The translations under genes were made by a program, and so were the position numbers. A stretch of DNA of 64,000 bases from Girardinichthys multiradiatus (Eukaryota > Chordata > Actinopteri > Cyprinodontiformes > Goodeidae). The stretch spans positions 5,729,663 through 5,793,662 of the forward strand of contig NC_061811.1 of assembly GCF_021462225.1 (NCBI RefSeq), in the 5' to 3' direction. The notes under the pieces are model-generated. The model was not told where the DNA came from, did not search any database, and was given only the letters and a program-made list of their open reading frames with translations. Position 1 is the stretch's first letter. Each line of letters begins with the position of its first letter. Positions 1 to 11,878 of this stretch are shown here, one piece after another.

Positions 1-105
1 TAATATCAGAACCATACAATGCTTTCAAATGCAAAAAAAAAAAAACAATCTACATTATGTGCCACAGTTTGGGTCTCCTCCTGAGTCAGAGGACTTTGTT
101 CCATC

Positions 106-190
106 CAGCCGCGCTGGCAACAACATCAGGCATCCCCCGGCTCAGAGAGCTTTCAGGTGACGTCTTCATAAACTGCGCAAAGCACAGCTG
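106..190 (-). promoter_or_regulatory. Type II SECIS element in selenon 3' UTR
   Basis: SECIS hairpins recruit SBP2 and the Sec-specific elongation factor so that UGA is read as selenocysteine. In the minus-strand RNA the core is ATGA (166-169), then 12 nt, then an unpaired AAA (151-153), a small GCTC/GAGC apical hairpin, and the 3' core TGAT (125-128). The basal helix pairs CAGCTGTGCT (181-190) with AGCGCGGCTG (106-115), 10 consecutive pairs including G-U. The mini-hairpin above the AAA makes it form II. It lies about 465 nt downstream of the stop codon. The polyadenylation site must be beyond it, probably outside the window. Several TTTATT motifs between the stop and the SECIS would remove it if used. 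Confidence 0.9.
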
Positions 191-654
191 GAGGCAACAA
201 GAGCCCCTACCCCCCAGCTCTGGCTACACTCAGCAGTAAACCTGTTCCCATGCAAAACCATGAACAAGAGCCTATTGTCTGCAGTGCTGCATGATAATTT
301 AGTTTGTCCTGCATTTTGGTGCCACTTTGCAGACCTGACCTACACATCAGTTAGCTGCTGCTTATAGATGTCTAAATATGGCTACATGATTGTCTCTTTC
401 ACTATGTAAGCCACTTAAAATGTTTATTTTAAACCAACAAAGGCAGAAATCACTAAAAAAAAATGTAATTTTTAACCACAAAAGATGTTTGAATAAATAA
501 GAACAAAGTGAACAAAATGGAAAAAAAAAACAGATTCTTTGCTGCAAACAGATGGGAAATCTTTACATGCTTATTGGTGGTATTTTCCTGATCCTAGGTC
601 TTTACAGTCCCTTTTACAGGCTGAGGGGCTCAGGAGTTATCAAATTCACACATA

Positions 655-3600
655 TTACTGGGTGACGTAGTCCTTGGCCTTCTCCAGCCCCTCCTTCAGG
701 AAGCTGATGTACGTGGATGTCGAGGGGTCCTCGAATCCCCCAGAAAAGCTGAAAGCTGCTCCTTCGTCCTCTGGTTTCATTGCTGTCTGGTCCAGGAAGT
801 AGTTAGCATTGATGTGATGGACCTGAGGGACACACATGAAAGCTGATTCCTTTCAGCTGTGGAGCCAAATGCTTATCTCATCAGGAAGGAAGGCTGGATA
901 CCTCTACAACTAGTGACCAGACAAACTGACACCAAGTTTCCAAACGTTGTTCAAGCAAAACATAATTCAGGGCAGTCTGTTTACAGAATGAGGATGGCTT
1001 AAATTATGAATACTTATTAAATACTATTCTTAGAGTTATTCATAAGAACCAATGCATGCATCCTGCTGCAGATTCTTCTGAAATGTATTTGCTAAATGAA
1101 CATTTTTACATAGGTCATACATAAAAGCTGTATTTACAATAGTTCCATTGGGCAGTGCCACCAACATCTCCACGGGGAAACTGTACTTCTCCAGATGTAA
1201 GCGGGCCTTTACACTCAGTGCAGGGTTCTGCTCGTCAGCCTGAAACAGGTTTTAAACAGAAACAAACGGTTGTATTGTTGCACAACAGTTAACTGGTTTC
1301 ACTGGTTTCTGGTGGCCCTGATCACTCACTTGCATGTTCTCCAGCTCTTTGACCAGAGACCAGCTGCTGATGAAGCTCTGGTTGAGCAGAGCGAGGACGG
1401 GCGAACTTTCCAGGACCGTCTCCCGGAGAGTTCGCCCCGAACCTGCAGACGTTTGAGGACAAAGTGAAGGTGAAAAGATGAAAGTACTAAACTAACAGTG
1501 CAGAGCTTCAAAAACTAGACTGCTAAAAAAATAAAGGGAACATTCAAATAAAACATCCTAGATCTGAATGAATGAAATATTCTCATTGAATACTTTGTTC
1601 TGTACAAAGTTGAATGTGCTGACAACAAAATCACACAAAAATCATCAATGGAAATCAAATTTATTAACCAATGGAGGCCTGGATTTGGAGTCACACACAA
1701 AATTAAAGAGGAAAAACACACTACAGGCTGATCCAACTTTGATGTAATGTCCTTAAAACAAGTCAAAATGAGGCTCAGTATTGTGTGTGACCTCCATGTG
1801 TCTGTATGACCTCCCTACAACACCTGGTCATGCTCCAGATGAGACGGCGGATGGTCTCCTGAGGGATCTCCTCCCAGACCTGGACTAAAGCATCCGCCAA
1901 CTCCTGGACCGTCTGTGGTGCAACGTGACGTTGGTAGATGGAGCGAGACATGATGTCCCAGATGTGATCAATCGGATTCAGGTCTGGGGAACGGGCGGGC
2001 CTGTCCATAGTTTCAATGTCTTCATCTTGCAGGAACTGCTGACACACTCCAGCCACATGAGGTCTAGCATTGTCCTGCATTAGGAGGAACCCAGGGTCAA
2101 CCGCACCAGCATATGGTCTCACAAGGGGTCTGAGGATCTCATCTCGGTACCTAATGGCAGTCAGGCTACCTCTGGCGAGCACATTGAGGACCGTGTGGCC
2201 CTCCAAAGAAATGCCGCCCCACATCATTACTGACCCACTGCCAAACCAGTCATGTTGAAGGATGTTGCAGGCAGCAGATCTCTCTCCACGGTGTCTCCAG
2301 ACTCTGTCACGTCTGTCACATGTGCTCAGTGTGAACTTGCTTTCATCTGTGAAGACCACAGGGCACCAGTGGCGAATTTGCCAATCCTGGTGTTCTCTGG
2401 CAAATGCCAAGCATCCTGCACGGTGTTGGACTGTGAGAACAACCCCCATTTGTGGACGTCGGGCCCTCATACCATCCTCATGGAGTCGGTTTCTAACCGT
2501 TTGTGCAGACACATGCACATTTGTGGTCTGCTGGAGGTCATTCTGCAGGGTTCTGCCAGTGCTCCTCCTGTTCCTCCTTGCACAAAGGCAGAGGTAGCGG
2601 TCCTGCTGCTGGGTTGTTGCCCTCCTACGGTTTCCTCCACGTCTCCTGGTGTACTGGTCTGTCTCCTGGTAGCGCCTCTAGGCTCTGGACACTACGCTGA
2701 CAGACACAGCAAACCTTCTTGCCACAGCTTGCATTGATGTGCCATCCTGAATGAGCTGCACTACCTGAGCCACTTGTGTGGGTTGTAGAGTCCGTCTCAT
2801 GTTACCACGAGTGTGAAAGCACCACCAACATTCAAAAGTGACCAAAACATCAGCCAGAAAGCATCGGTACTGAGAAGTGGTCTGTGGTCCCCACCTGCAG
2901 AACCACTCCTTTATTGAGTGTCTTGATAATCGCCAAAGATTTCCTCCTGTTGTCTATTTCATTTGAACAACAATATGTGAAATTAATTGTTAATCAGTGT
3001 TGCTTCCTAAGTGGACAGTTTGACTTCACAGAAGTTTGATTTTCTTGGAGTTATATTGTGTTGTTTAAGTGTTCCCTTTATTTTTTTGAGCTGTGTGTGT
3101 AACTGATCTGTTGGTAACTTATAAACAAAGTGCCTAACATGGGTTGGCCAAAACTGATGCTAAAATCTGTGTTCCTTTAGTCTTAGTGTTTTCATCAGTG
3201 CTGTAAAAAAAACTATTTGCCCCTTACAAACCAGTTCTGCTTTTTCATCCCACTTACATGTTCCAGATCAAACTAATGTTAATATCAGGCACAAATAACC
3301 TGAGTAAAAACCGTCATTACAGGAATAAAACTATCCAAACCAACCTGGTCCTACGTGAAAATATAAATGCCCTCCATCTGGTAATTAGTTAATTAACACA
3401 TTTTTTTATTTCAAAATCATAAACCATATTCAGGCGTCACTAAAAGAAGTCACTAAAGAACCCTGAACACGGTGGTAGCAGTGTGATGGTCTGGGGCTGC
3501 TTTGCTGCTTCAGAACGTGGACGACTTGCCACAAGTTCTGCTCTTCACCAGAAAATCCTACAGGAAAATGTCCGGCCATCAGTTCGTGCCTTTAAGCTAA

Positions 3601-6600
3601 ACCACATTTGGGTTATAAAGCAAGAAAATGATCCAGAGCAAGCAGGCACGTTCGTGGCTAAAACAAGAGTGTTTAGAAGGACCTAGTCTAGACCAGACCT
3701 AAATCTGTTTGAGATGCTGAGGAATGACCTAAAACCGCTCACTCTTGCTGATAAAACAATTCTGCAGAAAAGGGCTGTTTCTGCCAAGCGTCACACAACT
3801 ATAGGGCCAGGTTGGTTTGGACCACTTTCTTCTCTTAATAAATGAAATTATATCAAAAACTGCCTTCTGTGTTTACTCATCTTATCTTAGTGTTATTAAA
3901 ATCAATCAGCTGACACATTTACACTAGATGTGACCAGCAAACACTTCTTCGCATAATCCAGTCCTGTAGAATTAGCTCCTCGTTAACGACCTCACCTCAG
4001 CAGGACTGATCATCTAAAGCTCCCCACAGCAGAATGGAGTGCACCAGTTTCTGCTCTGCTTCGGCTCGCTCAAAAGCCTCGGCGAAAGGCAAGTAGGGCA
4101 CCTGCAAGCGCACACCATGTCAACATCAAACCCCTGCTGTCACACACTGATCATTCATCCTCTCTCATGAATGCCAACCTTCTTGAACGGGTAGAAGGTG
4201 ACCTCCATGCGGTGGAAAGCTTCCTCCTGACTCATCTCTGAAGTCCAGTGAATTTCCTCAAAGACGAACTGGATCGGTTCGCTGCTCCCGTCCTGACTGT
4301 CGATGACGTTTCCCTCCTCGTCCACAATGACAGAGGGAGTGGAGGGGCCCACAGACTGCAGTTCCAACTACAAAAGAACGAGTTTTCTTCAGAGACATTA
4401 CACGTACAGTGGATCTAAAAGTCCTGTTAAAACGCCAGCTTTTCCATGACTTCAACCTTTTACCAGCTTAAGTGTCACATCTATGCTCAGAACTGTTGGG
4501 AGGAAAATGCAAGAAATGAAAAAGTGAGCACACCGTTAAAGTTGAAGCACTGATCCAGTTTCAACATTCAATTTGCTTGAGTTCACACCTGCCATTAGTT
4601 ACAGGTGTCATACGAGTAAAATTAGCTAATTCATAATACGGCAGAGGTAACCGCGCAGAACTGGCACACTGATGGATGGGGAGGTGGGGTCATTTTTTCT
4701 GTTCACCCTGTCATATCGAGTAATAATGCCGTGCATCGTATTGATTGGACCTGGTCGGGTCAATCTGTGTCTCTGTTGGTGCTTCATTCTCATGCAATAT
4801 TGAATGGTTTTGGTTGATTTTGGAACAGAATAAATGTATTGCTGCTGACCCACAAGTGGCCTGGAGTTTGTTTGGAGCACGCATCGAGCAGGTCTTATCT
4901 CTGAGTTTAGCCCGTGGCGGTCCTCATCTCCGCAACCAGTTTATAGGAAATACGACAAGGTTTAGCTTCCATAGTGGGATTCGTTTTACAGGATGTAATT
5001 GATTTAAAACCATCATTCAGGAGAAGGTTTCGAAAAAGTCTGGCGCATATGTTTCTGCACATTCTTGGACGGATCTCAAAAATTGATGAAAAGCTGATCA
5101 GGGTTTCTGACAGGAGGACCGAAGAAGCTGCAGGGATGTCGGTTGTGTTCTACTTGTGACAATCTTCTGGATTCTCCAAATGTCTGGACTAAGGAGGGTT
5201 CTGAGACGCAAACTACCCGTCCTGGCAACAATCTCCAAAAACTATGTGCAAGAGTGGGTTATGGTCCGATGAAAACAGACTTCAAGTTTTGGGCCACAGA
5301 TCTACAAGTTACGTTCGGCACAAAAACCACACTGTGCATCATCAAATTAACACCATACCCACACTGAAACACGGTGGTGGCCGTATCATGCTCTGGGCAA
5401 ACTTTTGTAAGATGGAAAAGCAGGATGAACTTATGAACAGTTTGAAATACATGCCAGTGTACAACCAAAACCTTCAGGCGCCTTCAAGAGAGGTGAAGAT
5501 GAGGAGGGATTCCATCTTCAGCATCACAGTAACTCAAATCATTCATTCAAATCAATAGAAGGGTGATTTCACCAGACGTAAATGAACATAGCCAGAGTCC
5601 AGAAGTAAATTTAACTCAGAGTCTGTGGGGTTGCCTGAAGACAGCTGTGGACTACAGATGTCTTCTCAATCTGATAATTAGCAGAACTTTTGCAGGTAAG
5701 TCAAGATGTGGGAAGCTGTAACACTCCAACAAATGAAAGCTGAAACTGGATGAAATTGTGTTTTCATGACAAATTGCAGCTGTATTTTTTATTATTCTTC
5801 TGACAGATTTGTTTTAGTTGATCCATACAGGATATGCGTCACATTACAAGTTAAAAAGTATTGAAATTTTAGATCCATTTTACAAACATATTTCCGTACA
5901 GTTTAAAGGCTTAACAATACACTACTTATAAAAGATTGAGTGAACCACTCTTCACACTATAAATAGTCACTGTGTTACAGAGAGAACAGAAAGTGATGTG
6001 AATATCTGATGATTCCTGTATGTGAGAGGAAATGTTACCTGTGGCAGATATCCGATGTCCACCTCCATGTTGCTGCTCTCGCTGGCTCCATAGAGCCACT
6101 CCATGTCCACGTTGAGAGACCTGCGGCACGCGGGGACATGTCTCAGTGTGACTGAGCAGCGCAGAGGGAAAACACACAGCGGCTTACCTGTTACTGGGGA
6201 CATAAAGGTGGAAGTGACGGACGTGGGAAGCATCCTTTGAGACGACGATGTTCCCGGTGAACTGACCCGGGGTGAACCAGAAAGGAAAGTTTGGAACGAC
6301 ATTGAGCTGGAACTCTGCGTGAATCCTGCATGTGTGAACACAAGAAGAGACTCAGTTTGTGCCAAAGAAAGTGATTTGATTTGAAATGCACCGATCTTCA
6401 TCAGATGTTTTTTTACCAAGCTCAAGCTGTCAGGCATTCAGAAAAAAAACTATTTGAACATGATAAATGACACGCCCACACGATTTTCATAATTCCAATA
6501 ATCCAGAGCGCTATCCGTGGGAGTATAAGTGTAAAGGTAAAATCATAGTTATTCGTATGCATTACACACAGATCAGTTTATAAGCAGGAGTATTATAGAT

Positions 6601-9600
6601 TTGTTAGGTTCAGGAGCCGAGTATGAAAAGTCAAATTTCTGCCCTCATACTCAACAACCATTAGTTTACGAAGCTGTTCTAAGGTTTGGTCTTTTCTAAG
6701 TGTCCAGAATCAGTTCAGCTCGGCACCCTGCACACTTCCAGGGGAGGAGACGTCACAAAGGTCTCCTCAACCAGTCATGGGTGGCTTTAGTTATGTAATG
6801 CCAGACGACCAATACAAAAAAACAGATTACATTCAGTTTTCTAAAACGTTTTCTTTAAACTAAGAGAGAATAAAACTGTCCACAATGTCACTTAAATTAT
6901 CAATATTTCAAGTTACAACTAATAATTGGTCATTTTAAAGCTCACTGAATTTCTAAATGAATAAAATCACATCATTTATATCAGGAAAACCTCAACATAT
7001 TTTGACAGACATTCAGCCAGAAATTTTTAGCATATCACCTGACAGAGTCACATGTTTCTCATATTTCAAAAAAAAATTCTAGGACGGCCCCTACAGGAGG
7101 ACGAAGTTATTTTGACTTGACCTGCAGTCCAGCAAGGATGCGTGAAGGGACCTGGAGAAAAGACGTTCTTCTAGGTGCATCTATGGTCTCACACTTTTAT
7201 CAGAGTAGCGACTCTGACTTCTCTGTTCCTGGGGTTCCCAGCCTTCTACCACGCACTAATATTTGTCGTCAATGATGACTCTTTGTTATTTATATGGTGT
7301 CTACAAATATAGCTGTGCTTCGGCCCCTCAATAGTGCTATACGTAACTGTAAAGAGGTCATTGCGATATGTGTATTCCTAGATTACCGTTTTGCGACTGA
7401 TTGAGGGATGTGTGATGTCATATGTCCTAGTGTTGTGTTTTAGCTCCAATCCCACATTACAAAGAGGCATCGGCAACAATCGAATCATTTATAATCGTCA
7501 AGAAAACAGATTTACAGTGAAAATAATCAAATCTAATTGATGATGTTTGCAAACCCCAAAGGCTGAGTGCATGGTTGGGATTGATTCTGTCGTCGTTTTA
7601 AATTCCAGCACCTTTAAAACGTTAATTGAATGAATGTAATTATTCTGGGCTGTTTAGCAGGACAAATGCATGGCGTTCACAAAAATCTCACATGAGAAGG
7701 AGCCTAAATATCCCTTTCTTCTGAAGAGCTAAATGACAAATCTCAAATGACTTGAAATGTGTTGAGATAAGTTACAGGTTGACGCATTTAAAAAGTTGTA
7801 TACAGAATAATAACAGACTGATGCATGACTGATGGCATGTGGTAATGAACTGAGCTAATGCAGTAAAGCATTAATTGTGTTTGTGAGCCTCTAACTGTAT
7901 GCTGTCACAGGTGCATTTTCATTTTTATCATCATTACAAGAAATACTACAAAGCTGAGTGATGAACAATTCCTGCTCTGGGGGAGCGTTACCATTTCAAA
8001 TAACCCACCACATGTTTCTTATTGGCTCTGAGGATTAGAGCCCTTCAGTGTTTTCCAAGTTTAATATCCTGTAAGCTGAGGTGCATAGTGAGTGTATTAT
8101 TACCCTTTTGTTATATCCATTAACCATGTTTTCTTTTTTCCATCATTTTATTTCATTTTTAAATATTTGATGCTCGTTCATTCAATCTGGGTTCTTTTCC
8201 CACAAAAACAGTTTTCTGTTAAGCTTTATTTCTGTTTTGTTCAATTTGTTTTTATGACAACTGAGGATAAATGTGTCTGGAGTTCTTGGACCTGATGTTT
8301 AAAAAGGAGTGTGATTTGAATGAGGAAGAAGTGTTGTAGTGAAACGATCTCAGGTGTTCTTCAAACATCTCCATCTGCAGCTACAGTTCCCAGCCTTGCA
8401 CCCATCTAATACTATCAACAGTGCAGCTTCTGTTATTTTTATGCAGTCCCAGCTTGATGCCTGTTTGACTGATGCAACACGGCCATTATTTCAACAACAA
8501 ATATAATGACAAAGGCTTTATTTGTTCCTCTCATTATTCACTGTGATATATTAGAATAGTCACTCTCCAAAATCATGAATTAACATCAATAGAAAGGTCA
8601 AATCTGAGGTGTCTTTGTGCATTTCTGCAGTAGTTTACAATGCAGGAACTGATTTCAGCTACAATTTTCAATCAGATTTCTGTAAAGGATTGTATCACTG
8701 TGTGTCAATGTCGGCAGTGGCTGCCTGCCAAAACAAATAATACAGTCAACATTCATTATATATTCCAGACAGAAGGCCCTGAGGTTGGAAAAACAGAAAA
8801 TGGTGCTGAAAAAGCAAAACCAAAGTGAATTAAACTTCTCTCAGGCTGCTTCCTCACCTGAAGACGATGTCATAATAAAACTCATTGCTGGCCCGAATGC
8901 AGGCGACTGTGCCCTGCGGGGCAAAACGTGACTTGATAAAAGGCAGAGGGTGGAACATGCTCAACAGGGAGTGGATCAGAACCTACAACCGGAGAACAGG
9001 TCCCATCAGTACATGATGCATAGTTAGAACTCAAACAGACTGAGCAGGAGTGTCAGATCACCTCTTTGCCCTTCGGGGTGGGAGGGTGGTAACGGTTGTT
9101 GGGCAGGTAGCCAGTGAAGATGTTGAGCTCGCTGGGAATCACCCACCATGCGTCTCCCACCTCCACTTTGCCCTTTGGGGGCAGGAACACTCTGAACTGG
9201 CTGGCAGGGAATGAAGAGGAGGGCACCGCAGGGCTCGTCCAGGAGCGAAGACCACTCAGGGAGCTGTGAGAAACCTGCACAGAAATAATGCATAATTATT
9301 ACAAATCATCTGCTGGTTCTGGATATTTGGACCTTTTTTCATAACAGCACAGAGCATTGTTGTTTTCTTACTCCAAGAAAACCATCCCTGCTTTTTGTCA
9401 TGGATTCCAGCAACAGAGGCTGCATTTTGGCCTCCAAGACCAAAGTCTCTCCATTTGGGTCGTCAATCACGTCCTCCTCCAAATCCACTGGGGGTGTGAT
9501 CCCTGCAAGGAAAATACTGTTACAGCACTTTGCAAAAGTATGTATACCCCTAAACTTCTGCACAGTTTTTATCTCATTAAAACTACAAACCTCAAGGTTT

Positions 9601-11644
9601 TCATTGAGATTTTATGGGAAAGAAATAATGTTGACCACTCAGAGTCCCATTCACCCATCTTCACTCCCAAACCTGCAGTCATTCATAGACCAGTACACAG
9701 ACCCGTAGTATGAGTTGAGGATTAGGGTTTTGGGGTCTGGAAACTGGAGTAAAACGTGCAACATTCTGTCTGGAAGCCGCCCAGTACTTTCCAGAACCTC
9801 CTTTCACTACAGTTACAGCTCCAGATCCTTTTGGATACATCTCTTCCACCTTTGCCCATCCAGAGACTGAAGACTGAAGTTTGTGATCATCAGTTATCAA
9901 GTCTTGCCTCTTATCAATTGGATTTTGTTCTCGACTTTGACTAGGTCATTCTAACAAATGCATTTGCTATGACCTAAACCAGGGGTACCCAAGCCCAGTC
10001 CTGCAGGACTACTAAGCTGCAAGTTTTAGATGCATCCCTTCTCCAACACACCTGATTCAAATAGCTGAATTCCCTCATCAACTCTGCAGAAGCCTGGTAA
10101 CGACCCATTAATGTGATTCTGGTATGTTGGAGAAGGGACACATCTACAAGTTGAAGGACTTGCTGCCACACACTTGACTTAAATGTGTTAACAGGCTTCT
10201 GTAGCACTTGATGACATGCTGAGGAGGTATGTGGTGCAACTTTTTAAATCAGCTGTGCTGGAGCACTGAGATCACTAAAATATGCAGGACACTGGGCCCT
10301 GATGACCAGGGTTGGGGTGCCACTGCCCCTACATGGCTTCTAGCAAACTACAAATGGGGACTTTTATGACTTTCATTCAACAGCTTTCTTCTCGCCCCTC
10401 TTCCATAGAGGCCAGATTTGTAGAGTGTACACCCAACAGTGGTCTGGTCGACAGATTGTCTCATCTGAGCTATGGATCTCTGCAGCTCCTCCACATTTAC
10501 TGTGGGCCTAATGGCTGCCTATGTGACTAAAGCGCTTGTTGCCTGGCCTGTCAGTTTAAGTGGATGTTCATGTCTTGGTAGGTTTAGTTCTGACATTTCT
10601 CTCCATGTCCCGGATGATGGATTGAACACAGCTCTGTAAAATGTTCAAGGTTTGGAGTATTGTTTTACAATCTGACTCTGCTTTAACCTTCTCCACAACT
10701 TTCTTTCTGTCTGCTGTGCTTCTTGGTCTTCATGAAGCTTGTTTGTTTAGTTTAAATTACACACAGGTGGACTCTTGCTTTCTAATTAGGTGAAGGCAGT
10801 TAGTTACCCTAGATTTTATTTACGGGTATGAGAGAACAGAAATGAAATGAATCAGAAAGGCTGAAATGATGCACCTGTAAGCTTCTCTGCAATGGGTTTG
10901 AACTCCTCAGGACTCAGATAGAGGTCATGGTCCGTGTCCAAGGAGGAGAAGAGAAAAAGGCCCTCGGCACCCAGAGCTCGAATGCCCTCCTCCTGAGGAG
11001 TAACAGAGATCTTTGTCATAAAATGCTTTAAAGATTTCTAATTCTGCACCAAAAACTAGGACACAGTCATATACTCCAGAGTAATCACATGTTTAAGTCA
11101 TGTTTGTAGACACAGAAATGCCTCTACGGTAACTGATGCATTAATTCTGCCTGGATGAAGACCAGTCCAGCACTGAGAAGAACCATCCTTGTGCCTACCA
11201 GCGGCTGTACAACGGGGGGAGGGGGTGCACAAATAACTTGGGAGAGCCAAACTACTGTGGATTTAAGGCTTGGTGATGTTTCAGCTGCTGGCAGGCAGAC
11301 AGACCCACCTACCCGCCCAATAAAAGCACGAGAAAATCACGGATGGAGCTTTTAAAAGCGTCTAATGTAGGTGATGGAAATCTAATTTCTATGATTAATT
11401 CCAGGTCATTGAATCAACGCTGCTGTGTCTGAGATAAAATCCCAGACGTGGATCTTACATGACGCCTGAGGAGCTGGGAATCTTGGTAGTACTTTATCCC
11501 AAAAGCAACAAGGGGGACCGCACAGACCACCAGCAGGGTCCACATCCCTCTGTAGAACCAGGATCCAGATCCCGGACTCGTCTGTCCATTGTGCCCGTTC
11601 CTCCGCTCTTTCTCCGGGATTGTTTTATCTACGTCTGCGGCCAT
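655..11644 (-). CDS. selenon: Selenoprotein N, 12 exons
   Basis: Selenoprotein N is an ER membrane glycoprotein with an EF-hand and a Cys-Sec redox centre; it protects calcium handling in muscle. Coding exons, 5' to 3' on the minus strand: 11459-11644, 10875-10992, 9372-9502, 9062-9274, 8858-8982, 6188-6325, 6039-6120, 4179-4367, 3996-4101, 1330-1442, 1138-1239, 655-822. They sum to 1671 nt, 556 residues plus stop, the length of the human isoform without the extra exon. Visible features are an N-terminal signal-anchor (about residues 34-52), an EF-hand loop [12 protein letters not shown] in exon 2, [19 protein letters not shown] in exon 4, [19 protein letters not shown] in exon 7, and the redox motif S-C-U (U429) in exon 9. 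The exon 8 donor (AAG/gttggc) is weak but fits the protein. Introns are full of transposon debris. Residue identity to the human protein is strong in every exon, so the assignment is secure. Confidence 0.97.
1399..1442 (-). promoter_or_regulatory. Selenocysteine redefinition element (SRE) stem-loop in exon 10
   Basis: Selenoprotein N messages are known to carry a stem-loop just 3' of the UGA that promotes readthrough independently of the SECIS. Here the arms GGGCGAACT (1429-1437) and AGTTCGCCC (1399-1407) form nine perfect pairs. The first arm starts 6 nt after the UGA once exons 9 and 10 are joined. The loop holds a smaller CTC/GAG hairpin (1420-1428). The element also codes for [15 protein letters not shown], so it is under both RNA and protein constraint. 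Confidence 0.82.
1519..3099 (-). mobile_element. Tc1-like DNA transposon in selenon intron 10
   Basis: This is a Tc1/mariner cut-and-paste element inserted in the intron between exons 9 and 10, in the same orientation as selenon. The ends share the inverted core AAAAAAATAAAGGGAAC (about 1525-1541) with GTTCCCTTTATTTTTTTGAG (3071-3090). The sequence inside diverges, so the exact borders are uncertain by some bases. Candidate TA target sites are at 1516-1517 and 3100-3101. The transposase is described separately. Confidence 0.85.
1775..2800 (-). pseudogene. Tc1-like transposase with one stop codon
   Basis: The reading frame of 342 codons runs from ATG at 2798-2800 to the stop at 1775 and is interrupted once, by TAG at 2678-2680 (codon 41, between S-R-A and R-R-Y-Q-E-T). 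Related fish copies, from memory, have tryptophan there, so one TGG to TAG change would explain it. The N-terminal part is a helix-turn-helix DNA-binding domain and the rest an RNase H-like catalytic domain with [21 protein letters not shown] and SPDLNPI motifs. The third acidic residue, normally Glu in NPIE, is Asp here (NPID), with 34 residues after the second Asp. This copy is therefore probably dead, although the frame is otherwise open. Confidence 0.88.
3460..3860 (+). mobile_element. Degenerate Tc1-like fragment
   Basis: The plus-strand conceptual peptide contains [12 protein letters not shown] followed by a degraded catalytic domain (KQENDPEQA at the place of QQDNDPKHT, then [15 protein letters not shown] after a frame change). 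The N-terminal half is missing. It is a second, older insertion in the same selenon intron as the 1.5-3.1 kb element, of another Tc1 subfamily. Confidence 0.65.
3997..3999 (-). other. Selenocysteine TGA codon of selenon
   Basis: The in-frame TGA follows TCC TGC at the end of exon 9 and is followed by one G and then the donor gtgagg. It encodes Sec429 in the conserved S-C-U-G motif. Because the codon sits one base from the exon-intron border, its downstream context exists only in spliced mRNA. A standard ORF caller would end the protein here. Confidence 0.95.
5000..5850 (+). mobile_element. Degenerate Tc1-like element in selenon intron 7
   Basis: Frameshifted Tc1-like coding traces run on the plus strand, antisense to selenon. 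They include W-S-D-E-N-R-L-Q-V near 5262 (the SDE catalytic position), [19 protein letters not shown] (about 5338-5394) and a degraded C-terminal part near 5590-5660. No intact frame remains and the ends are not defined. The flanking stretch 4400-5000 shows nothing recognisable. Confidence 0.6.
6326..8857. other. selenon intron 5, no recognisable feature
   Basis: This 2.5-kb intron lies between the exons at 8858-8982 and 6188-6325. I saw no coding exon, transposase trace, RNA gene or tandem repeat in it. It is AT-rich ordinary intron sequence. Confidence 0.5.
9520..10840 (-). mobile_element. Degenerate Tc1-like element, interrupted
   Basis: The plus strand reads as the reverse complement of a fish Tc1-like family: a GACTTTGACTAGG block near 9933-9945, and at 10610-10730 the DNA-binding-domain region with GGATGATGGATTGAACACAG and CTTCTCCACAACTTTC. 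The same two blocks recur at 38100-38115 and 38567-38660 in zmpste24 intron 4, so these are copies of one family. The middle part is missing and replaced by the hAT-like insert at 9980-10325. Confidence 0.7.
9980..10325. mobile_element. hAT-like MITE nested in a Tc1-like remnant
   Basis: The ends are inverted: CAGGGGTACCCAAGCCCAG at the left and, read in reverse complement, CAGTGGCACCCCAACCCTGG at the right. CAG-GG termini are typical of hAT elements. Inside are further inverted segments (ATCCCTTCTCCAACACACC near 10034 and GGTATGTTGGAGAAGGGACA near 10122). No coding capacity is present. A clean 8-bp target duplication could not be seen, perhaps because host sequence was lost. Confidence 0.65.
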
Positions 11645-11873
11645 TCTTGACCTCCTCTTCAGCAGCTCATTGTAGCCTGATGAGGTCCTGAACCAGCTGC
11701 AGACAGAACTTCGACAAACCAGCAGAATCCGCCGGGAGATCTCTGAGCCTCCAGCCGGGAGAAGCGCCTCTTTCCCAGCCTTGAGTTCTTCCTCTGGCTG
11801 CTAGCTGCCCAGATTTATTTCCCACATCCAGACTGGAACCATATGGAAGCGGTTACATGCGTCAAGCGAAATG

Positions 11874-11878
11874 ATTGG
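11874..11878 (-). promoter_or_regulatory. CCAAT box upstream of selenon
   Basis: A minus-strand CCAAT (in GGACCAATCATTTCG) lies about 230 nt upstream of the selenon start codon at 11644, a normal distance for an NF-Y site once a 5' UTR is allowed for. No TATA box was seen. The transcription start is not determined. Confidence 0.35.

Noticed and set aside
3996..4101. In-frame TGA in selenon exon 9 as a sign of a pseudogene
   Set aside because: It is the conserved selenocysteine codon, with a downstream SRE and a SECIS; all other exons are open and in phase.
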